This document shows positions 37,578 to 43,362 of a DNA stretch of 64,000 nucleotides, one piece after another (within the stretch, counting starts at the first letter, position 1; every line of letters starts with the position of its first letter). Made by a program: the position numbers and the translations under genes. The notes under the pieces are model-generated. The model saw only the letters and a program-made list of their open reading frames with translations. It was not told the origin of the DNA and ran no database searches. This DNA is from Prevotella sp. Lineage in GTDB: Bacteria > Bacteroidota > Bacteroidia > Bacteroidales > Bacteroidaceae. The stretch is from the NCBI GenBank assembly GCA_017413085.1, contig JAFPVC010000016.1, positions 120,042-184,041 of the forward strand, given 5' to 3'.

Positions 37578-37656
37578 TACCTTTGCAGTGGAATTTAAAT
37601 TCCATTGGACTGGGGTGTCCTCGGTTGGAAAAGGGTTGCCAAATTGGTGACTCTTT
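37578..37656 (+). ncRNA. Candidate small RNA inside the RM operon, opposite strand
   Basis: On the plus strand TACCTTTG (37578-37585) and C, the local -7 element, precedes a palindrome (GGAATTTAAATTCC), a small GGAC/GTCC hairpin and a terminator. In the terminator AGGGTTGCC pairs with GGTGACTCT through G-U pairs, followed by TTTTTT (about 37632-37656). The G-U pairs become A-C mismatches on the minus strand, so the hairpin works only for plus-strand RNA. The predicted transcript is about 65 bases, between the TIR and AlbA_2 genes. Confidence 0.4.
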
Positions 37657-37657
37657 T

Positions 37658-38521
37658 TTATTCGCTAATTACAAAAGTTTTTAATTGCTCTATGATCTCT
37701 TTCATGCTATGAATTGCTGTGTTAAGTGCTAACTTGTCAGCCAATGTGGGACTATATTGCAAGACCTCATCTTTGGTTACTTTATGCCAAATCGGAAGGA
37801 TAACTTTATGACCATTCATTTCCCTTGCGACCATTCCATTTAACTCGTAGGCTGGCCACCTCTTTTTAAGGAAATATGGAGATATTACAACAATCCCATA
37901 TTTGGAATTTGCTAATCCTCTGTCTATACTCTCTCTTAAACTGTCTCCTATCTTTAGGACAAAATTATCGTACCAAACCTTGCATCCTTCTTCGGTTAAT
38001 CCTTCTGCTAAGGCTTTCACAAAATTTTCTTTGTCTTCAGAAGCATGAGAGATGAAAAAATCATATTGTTTATCCTCTACGTGAGACATTTCGTTTTGCA
38101 ACTTTGCAGAATAATTCTGTTCAACAAGTGTGTTCAGAATGCTTTTCTGCTGTTGAATATCTTTTTGAAGTTTATCTTGAAAAGTCTTTTCTTCTCGCAT
38201 ACGTTTCTCTTGCTCTCTTTTTTCCTCTTTTTGTAAATCAATTTTTCTTTGTCGAAGAGTCTTCGTCTTATCAGCAATCTTTTTCTGATATCCCGCTTGC
38301 TTCTTTTTACAATCTATAATCTTCTTATTCTGGTTTTGAATATCACGTTGCTTACTCTGTAAAGAAGACATAGAAGTATATCTTGTGATAGATCGCTCTA
38401 TAGAACTTATTCTATTCTGGCAATCATACTCTTTCTTCGCCTCATCAGCAATCTTCTTTTGCAAATCAGCGATCTCTTTTTCTATAGATGCTATTTGATT
38501 CGAATAATATGTTGTTGTCAT
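37658..38521 (-). CDS. Coiled-coil TIR-domain protein
   Basis: 287 residues. Residues 1-145 are a long charged coiled coil (heptads such as KEIADLQKKIADEAKKEYD, KLQKDIQQQKSILNTL). A TIR domain runs from about 152: YDFFISHASEDKENFVKALAEGL, then GIVVISPYFLKKRWPAYELNGM, with the candidate catalytic glutamate at 226. TIR proteins of this kind cleave NAD+ or make ADPR-type signals in antiphage defence. Its ATG overlaps the hsdS stop by four bases, so it is made with the RM proteins. Enzymatic activity and trigger are unknown. Confidence 0.86.
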   Translation of the reverse strand: MTTTYYSNQIASIEKEIADLQKKIADEAKKEYDCQNRISSIERSITRYTSMSSLQSKQRDIQNQNKKIIDCKKKQAGYQKKIADKTKTLRQRKIDLQKEEKREQEKRMREEKTFQDKLQKDIQQQKSILNTLVEQNYSAKLQNEMSHVEDKQYDFFISHASEDKENFVKALAEGLTEEGCKVWYDNFVLKIGDSLRESIDRGLANSKYGIVVISPYFLKKRWPAYELNGMVAREMNGHKVILPIWHKVTKDEVLQYSPTLADKLALNTAIHSMKEIIEQLKTFVISE

Positions 38522-39738
38522 AATTCGTTTTTAATTACTCTTTTCTTTCCAGTTAATAATTGCTGCATCAATCCTCGCTTTTGAGATTGAAAACTTGCCA
38601 ATTTTTCATTAGCGAGTTCTATTTCTTTGTTGGCATTGACTAATAAGATTGCTATGGCATTCTGTTCGTCAATATTAGGGATTCTCATGTGCATATTGAA
38701 AAAATCAGCAGGAGTCACGTTAAGCAATCCATGAGCTCGTCCTCCTTCGTTGGCCACCTTTATCAATTCTTTGTTGAATATGCCAGATTCACAATACTGC
38801 TCAAAAAAGTCAATATTGACAGAAGCCATGTTCTTCAACTTAAAGCATATATAAAGGGTAGTAACGACGGCTTTGTCAAAAGACTTTAGTCGTTTAATGG
38901 CTCCCATAGGATAACCATTGGAATAACTCTTATTATAGCAGAATTCGTCTTTATATACTAAGAAATAATTATCAAGCACCTCACTTGCAACACTCTTGTT
39001 GAAGAAGTCTGTTTGAATGACAAAGCCTCGTTGGGCAGAAATCGTCACAACATTTTTGTTGTCTTCTTCATTCTTCCGAGTTACTCGTTCTGCTATATCT
39101 CCAAGTTTTTTACGTTTCCACTCCCCATTAAAACCTGGCAGGCGTTTCTTGCCTGTAAGGAGTTGCTGCATCAATGCGCGTTTGCGCAATTTGAGCTTTT
39201 CAATCAATTCTGATTGTTTCTCTATGGCGGTGTCCCAAAGCTGAATGTAGTTTTCAATTAATAATTGTTCTGGAAATGGTGGAATAGCAATTTTATAGGA
39301 TGCAATCTGCTCTCCTGTAAGTTGAGGTATCGCAGCACTTTCTACGAAAAAATGTACTTTGCTATTTATATAATTTTCCAAATAATGATTAGACAAATTA
39401 TTTCTCGGAGTTAAAACTACTAAACGTCCTATAGCACCAAATCCATTGTCTCTTGCGAATGAAGTGCCTAATCCAACACCTCGACCAACAACAGTGACTT
39501 TACCTTTGGTAAATTCCTCATAATTGTAAAACCCGTACAGTCCCTTCTCTTCTATGGTATTTGAATAAACTGGGTATTTATAATCATCTGTCATAAATTC
39601 ACTAAAGTGATCCACCTGTACGTCTCTCCCAACCGAAATGTAACACACATCTCCTAGCCTCTTCACTTCCCATTCCTTTGGAATAATGCCAAGTGGAGAG
39701 TCTTTATATCCTTGTGGTATATATTTTTCTTTGTTCAT
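38518..39738 (-). CDS. hsdS: Type I restriction specificity subunit S, two TRDs
   Basis: 406 residues with two target-recognition domains: the first ends near residue 155 (IPPFPEQLLIENYIQLWDTAIEKQSELIEKLKL) and the second near 370. Each is followed by the same helix end, LMQQLLTGKKR, at about 190 and 390, the usual internal repeat. It decides the DNA sequence methylated and cut by HsdM/HsdR. Overlaps the metallophosphoesterase gene upstream and the TIR gene downstream by four bases each. No site-specific recombinase is nearby. Confidence 0.94.
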   Translation of the reverse strand: MNKEKYIPQGYKDSPLGIIPKEWEVKRLGDVCYISVGRDVQVDHFSEFMTDDYKYPVYSNTIEEKGLYGFYNYEEFTKGKVTVVGRGVGLGTSFARDNGFGAIGRLVVLTPRNNLSNHYLENYINSKVHFFVESAAIPQLTGEQIASYKIAIPPFPEQLLIENYIQLWDTAIEKQSELIEKLKLRKRALMQQLLTGKKRLPGFNGEWKRKKLGDIAERVTRKNEEDNKNVVTISAQRGFVIQTDFFNKSVASEVLDNYFLVYKDEFCYNKSYSNGYPMGAIKRLKSFDKAVVTTLYICFKLKNMASVNIDFFEQYCESGIFNKELIKVANEGGRAHGLLNVTPADFFNMHMRIPNIDEQNAIAILLVNANKEIELANEKLASFQSQKRGLMQQLLTGKKRVIKNEL

Positions 39739-40493
39739 AACTCAATGATTCTCTTATTATCAAATCCATTACGTTGTTCACCATGAGCAATATAGCCTAA
39801 TTGATTGGCTACAATCTTTGTCGATCCAATTTCTGCGTCAATATTTGTGTGAGAGTGTCCATATATCCAATAGTCTATCTTATTGTTGGCAATTATATTC
39901 CCCATTTCTACAGCAAAGGCGTTTGAGAGAGTGCTGCCTTGATGTTGTGGGGCAACGCATTGTTGGGTTGGCACATGATGGGTGACTACCACAATATGCT
40001 CGGCTTTGCTTTCTGCTACGCTCTTAGTTATAAATTGTTTGCATCGCTCATGTTCCGCATTGAAGTCATCAGGTGTCAACAACTCGCCATTACATAGTAC
40101 TTGGTAAAAGTCGTTCAAGCCTCTTTGAACCTGAAACATATCTACCTCAGGAATGTGCGACCACATAGTGGAAAGGATGAAATCTACATTGTCAATATTG
40201 ACCACTTTATTAAAATAATAGCCAACATTCTCACGGAGCATCCATTGCCATGAGTCTCCACGTTTGGCAATATCCCCATAGTGATAATATTCATGGTTAC
40301 CAGGAATGATGAGTACTTGGTGATAGGAGGCTGAGACCCAATCCAAAAAAAAGTTGGGAATATCTTCTTCCAAATAAGTAATATCACCAGCCAACACAAG
40401 GATATCGCCAGCCACTTCCAACGGATGTGATTGGAGCCAAGCGCTATTAGCCGCCATCTCTAAGTGTAGGTCTGATGCAAACTGAATCTTCAT
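39735..40493 (-). CDS. Calcineurin-like metallophosphoesterase
   Basis: 252 residues with the full metal-binding set: DLHLE (9-13), GDI (about 37), GNHEYY (about 65), THHVP (about 165) and GHSH (about 212). The substrate could be a phosphoester or cyclic nucleotide; unknown. It sits between hsdM and hsdS and overlaps hsdS by four bases (ATGA), so it belongs to the operon and may serve defence or nucleotide signalling. A perfect 26-base palindrome separates it from hsdM. Confidence 0.88.
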   Translation of the reverse strand: MKIQFASDLHLEMAANSAWLQSHPLEVAGDILVLAGDITYLEEDIPNFFLDWVSASYHQVLIIPGNHEYYHYGDIAKRGDSWQWMLRENVGYYFNKVVNIDNVDFILSTMWSHIPEVDMFQVQRGLNDFYQVLCNGELLTPDDFNAEHERCKQFITKSVAESKAEHIVVVTHHVPTQQCVAPQHQGSTLSNAFAVEMGNIIANNKIDYWIYGHSHTNIDAEIGSTKIVANQLGYIAHGEQRNGFDNKRIIEL

Positions 40494-40508
40494 AAACTAT
40501 CTATTTGA

Positions 40509-40534
40509 CCATTTCGAGGATATCCTCGAAATGG
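40509..40534. repeat. Perfect 26-base palindrome between hsdM and phosphoesterase gene
   Basis: CCATTTCGAGGATATCCTCGAAATGG is longer than I may quote in one piece: arms CCATTTCGAGGA (40509-40520) and its exact reverse complement with TA at the centre, ending at 40534. No T-tract follows on the minus strand, so it may be an attenuator, RNA-processing site or protein-binding site. Confidence 0.8.
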
Positions 40535-40538
40535 TTGG

Positions 40539-42068
40539 TTAATAACCTAACTGTTTCAAATACTCTTTCATTTTTGCCTGTACTTCTGCGAGTTCCGTCT
40601 CTAACTGCTCTATTTCTTTCTGCACAGCAGGAATGTCGATTTCTGCTTCTTCCTCGTAGGTATCAACATAACGGGGGATGTTGAGGTTGAAATCATTCTC
40701 GCGTATGTCATCAGGAGTTGCGACAAAGGCATATTTGTCTTCGGCTACGCCTGGAGCGAATTCTCCATCGACAAACTTCTGATAAGTCGTTACGATATGC
40801 TCAATATCTTTTTCGCGGAGTTTGTTCTGATTCTTGCCGTTCTCAAACTCTCGACTTGCATCAATGAACAATACGTTTTCAGAGTTACGACCTTTGCGGA
40901 AGATGGCAATAGCGGCAGGAATACCTGTTCCATAGAAAAGGTTGGCAGGCAAGCCTATGACTGCCTCCAAGGTGTGCTCGTTCTCAAGTATATACTGGCG
41001 AATCTTGCCCTCGCTGCCTCCACGGAAGAGTACACCGTGAGGAATGATGACACCAACCTTTCCGCTATTGTCATCAGCCACCTCCAACATGTGGCTGATA
41101 AATGCCCAGTCACCCTTGCTCTTGGGCGGTATGCCACGCCAGAAACGGTTGTATGGATCGCTTGCAGCATCCTCGGCTCCCCATTTGTCAAGAGAGAAAG
41201 GAGGATTAGCCACAACAGTATCAAACTTCATCAACTTGTCGTTGACTTTCAGTTTCGGGTTGCGCAGCGTATCGCCCCAGCGGATAACGGCATTGTCGAA
41301 TCCATGCAGAAACATATTCATCATAGCCAAAGCCCATGTGCTGCCGTTCACTTCCTGACCATAGAGCGAGAAATTGTTATTGCCCACTTCCTTGCCTGCC
41401 TTGATGAGCAAAGAGCCAGAGCCACAGGTGACATCACAGATACGTGCGCCAGGCTTACTCTTGGTCAGTTTGGCCAACAACGTAGAAACTTCTGCCGGCG
41501 TGAAGAAGTCACCGGCCTTTTTGCCAGCCTCGCCGGCAAAGGTGGAGACAAGATACATATAGGCATCGCCAATGATGTCGTTGTTCTCCAGATGCGACTC
41601 ATCCAGGTCCAAACCACAGAAGTCCTGCAACAGATTCTTCAGACGGGCATTCTTTTCCTTTGGCTCACCCAAGTTGGCACTGTTAAAACTGATGTTGCGG
41701 AAGATGCTGCTGCCGTCCTCGCTGCTCATTTTCTCACGGTTGGCATCCTCAAGGTCGGCCAGCGCCTCATCAATCAATTCGCCAATATTCGTGGCGTTCC
41801 TGTTGTCGTAAAGGAAATCGAAAGAACTCTTTTCTGGCACCACAAACCGCTCATGGCGCATGGCACGTTCAGAACGCTCTTTGTCACCATTATATTTTAT
41901 AAGGTAGTCGTTCAACTTTGACTTATATACATCGCTCACATACTTCAGGAAAAGCATGGTCAGGATGTAATCCTTGTACTGACTCGGATCTATCACACCT
42001 CTGAAAGTGTCGCAGGCTTTCCATACGGTGCGGTTAATGTCTTCTTGGCTAATCTTTTTAATCTCCAT
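40539..42068 (-). CDS. hsdM: Type I restriction N6-adenine methylase subunit M
   Basis: 509 residues. HsdM N-terminal helical domain (MEIKKISQEDINRTVWKACDTFRG), then the SAM-binding motif DVTCGSGS (about 212-219) and catalytic NPPF (289-292) in VVANPPFSLDKWG. A C-terminal coiled coil (EKEIEQLETELAEVQAKMKEYL) docks HsdS. It methylates adenine in the recognised sequence. It follows the single-TRD S-like gene by five bases. Confidence 0.95.
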   Translation of the reverse strand: MEIKKISQEDINRTVWKACDTFRGVIDPSQYKDYILTMLFLKYVSDVYKSKLNDYLIKYNGDKERSERAMRHERFVVPEKSSFDFLYDNRNATNIGELIDEALADLEDANREKMSSEDGSSIFRNISFNSANLGEPKEKNARLKNLLQDFCGLDLDESHLENNDIIGDAYMYLVSTFAGEAGKKAGDFFTPAEVSTLLAKLTKSKPGARICDVTCGSGSLLIKAGKEVGNNNFSLYGQEVNGSTWALAMMNMFLHGFDNAVIRWGDTLRNPKLKVNDKLMKFDTVVANPPFSLDKWGAEDAASDPYNRFWRGIPPKSKGDWAFISHMLEVADDNSGKVGVIIPHGVLFRGGSEGKIRQYILENEHTLEAVIGLPANLFYGTGIPAAIAIFRKGRNSENVLFIDASREFENGKNQNKLREKDIEHIVTTYQKFVDGEFAPGVAEDKYAFVATPDDIRENDFNLNIPRYVDTYEEEAEIDIPAVQKEIEQLETELAEVQAKMKEYLKQLGY

Positions 42069-42073
42069 ATCTG

Positions 42074-42655
42074 TTATTTGTTTAATTCGTTGATAAGTAT
42101 CTGATTGGTTACCTGCATTCGCTTTTCCGCTATTGCTTCCAGTATCTCCTTTTCCCTGTTCTGCAGGGAGGACAGTTCAACAATCAGGCGTTGTGTCTCT
42201 TGGTCTGGCACAATAATCTCCAAGTTCTCTAATGTAGGTTTATGGATAAGTGGTGTTCCACTGCCAGCTTGCGCGGTTTTGATGGATGCTACTACACGTG
42301 GATGGTTTAAATACCAACAGAGATATTCTGGACTGACTATACCGGAATGTAGTCTAATAGAATATAATGTAGTAGAAGGCACTGCAGGAATATCAAGGTC
42401 AAACACTTTGCATAGATAGGTCGTTCCCTTACCAGCAAAAAGCAAATCCCCCTTTTTAAGCATGTAGCCATCCAACTTATGTGCATATTCAATACGCATG
42501 GCAGTTGTTTCGGGGGATCCCATTTGCAAGTCCTTAATCTGCAGGCAGGCAATCTCCCCAGTAGGATTCCCTTTCATATAAACCCCAGAGAGTATTTTTG
42601 CAACCTCTTTGAGTTTTATTTTTTCTTTAGTATTTCTATTACTCAATACTTTCAT
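42074..42655 (-). CDS. Single-TRD HsdS-like protein
   Basis: 193 residues, about half the size of a full HsdS. One TRD (IKLKEVAKILSGVYMKGNPTGEIAC to NLEIIVPDQETQRLIVELSSLQNREKEILEAIAEK) with a single conserved helix after it. Half S subunits can dimerise to give a palindromic recognition site. It may be a second specificity protein, a regulator or an anti-restriction partner. It is the first gene of the operon. The promoter's -7 element ends five bases before the ATG, implying a leaderless start. Confidence 0.82.
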   Translation of the reverse strand: MKVLSNRNTKEKIKLKEVAKILSGVYMKGNPTGEIACLQIKDLQMGSPETTAMRIEYAHKLDGYMLKKGDLLFAGKGTTYLCKVFDLDIPAVPSTTLYSIRLHSGIVSPEYLCWYLNHPRVVASIKTAQAGSGTPLIHKPTLENLEIIVPDQETQRLIVELSSLQNREKEILEAIAEKRMQVTNQILINELNK

Positions 42656-42660
42656 GGTTG

Positions 42661-42691
42661 CAAATTTAAGAAATTAAAATGAATCCTCCAA
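42661..42691 (-). promoter_or_regulatory. Promoter of the RM/TIR operon
   Basis: Minus-strand TTG (42689-42691), exactly 20 bases, then TAAATTTG (42661-42668) and C. The ATG of the first gene lies only five bases past the element, so transcription should start at or inside the start codon. Confidence 0.72.
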
Positions 42692-42721
42692 ATAAAATCG
42701 AAAATAATTTAGTATTTTAAG

Positions 42722-42850
42722 TACTTTTGACGATTCAAGAGAGTATTTGTTTTTAATAGGTGGTGGTGATGCCTACTACGAGGATATACGTACAGCATAT
42801 ATCACGGTGTCACTGAAACAGCAGTTATCGTGACACTGTGATTTTTTCAA
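42722..42850 (+). other. Plus-strand -7 element with a terminator, no gene between
   Basis: TACTTTTG (42722-42729) is followed after about 70 bases by a stem-loop in which ATCACGGTGTCAC (from 42799) pairs with GTGACACTGTGAT (one G-U), then TTTTTT. The T-tract lies on the plus strand only. It could be a short RNA of about 110 bases diverging from the RM operon, or a remnant. I see no frame worth calling. Confidence 0.35.
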
Positions 42851-42965
42851 CCGCCGAAATACTCGCGTATTTGAAAAAATCTTTCCCACAGTTTCGTACA
42901 GCGGAAATATGGCGACTTTACTAACACGTTGTTTGATAGACAGTTAGGTTTTAGGACGTTTTTTA

Positions 42966-43082
42966 GGCACTGCAATCAGGGCCTAATTACCATGTAATCG
43001 AGGCCTAATTACCATGTAATCGCAGCCTAATTACAATCTAATCGGGTGCTGATTGCAGTGTAAGAGCATACTGATTACAACG
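42966..43082 (+). repeat. 22-base tandem repeat, about five units
   Basis: Units of 22 bases: AGGCCTAATTACCATGTAATCG (43001-43022) with diverged copies at 42979, 43023, 43045 and 43067, each holding T(A/G)ATT(A/G)-C-(A/T)-T-TAA. A related two-unit palindrome lies at 16589-16625. The array ends at a terminator hairpin. Confidence 0.85.
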
Positions 43083-43130
43083 AAAAACCGCAGCAAGTCC
43101 ACAAAACTTGCTGCGGTTTTTCGTTTTTTT
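43081..43130 (+). terminator. Strong terminator after the 22-base repeats
   Basis: Stem CGAAAAACCGCAGCAAGT (43081-43098) with its exact reverse complement at 43106-43123, seven-base loop, then TTTTTTT. No annotated plus-strand gene precedes it. Confidence 0.8.
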
Positions 43131-43266
43131 CATGTTTTAACCGTGTTCATGCTGTGCTGAAATCTCCAGATTGCACGGCGCGGACGACTGTTTCTAAAAG
43201 TCATTGTGTAAGCAAAACGGACAGAAAAGTGTCAAAGTGCAATTTAAGAAATAACGATGTAAAAAC

Positions 43267-43297
43267 TTGCATTATTGAAAAAAAACATGTAACTTTG
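43267..43297 (+). promoter_or_regulatory. Promoter of the M16 protease gene
   Basis: TTG (43267-43269), 20 bases, TAACTTTG (43290-43297) and C; 65 bases upstream of the chosen start. Confidence 0.72.
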
Positions 43298-43362
43298 CCT
43301 ATCATTGTATAACAGACGTGGACAGTATGCGCCACGGCATCATAATAAGGAGAAAAAGCAAA

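Noticed and set aside
37578-37656. Retron or group II intron RNA
   Set aside because: No reverse transcriptase in the window; the region is only about 65 bases.
38518-42655. Invertible hsdS (phase-variable shufflon)
   Set aside because: No recombinase gene nearby, and I see no inverted repeats joining the two S-type genes.
42966-43082. Possible CRISPR array
   Set aside because: 22-base units directly abut each other, so there are no spacers.
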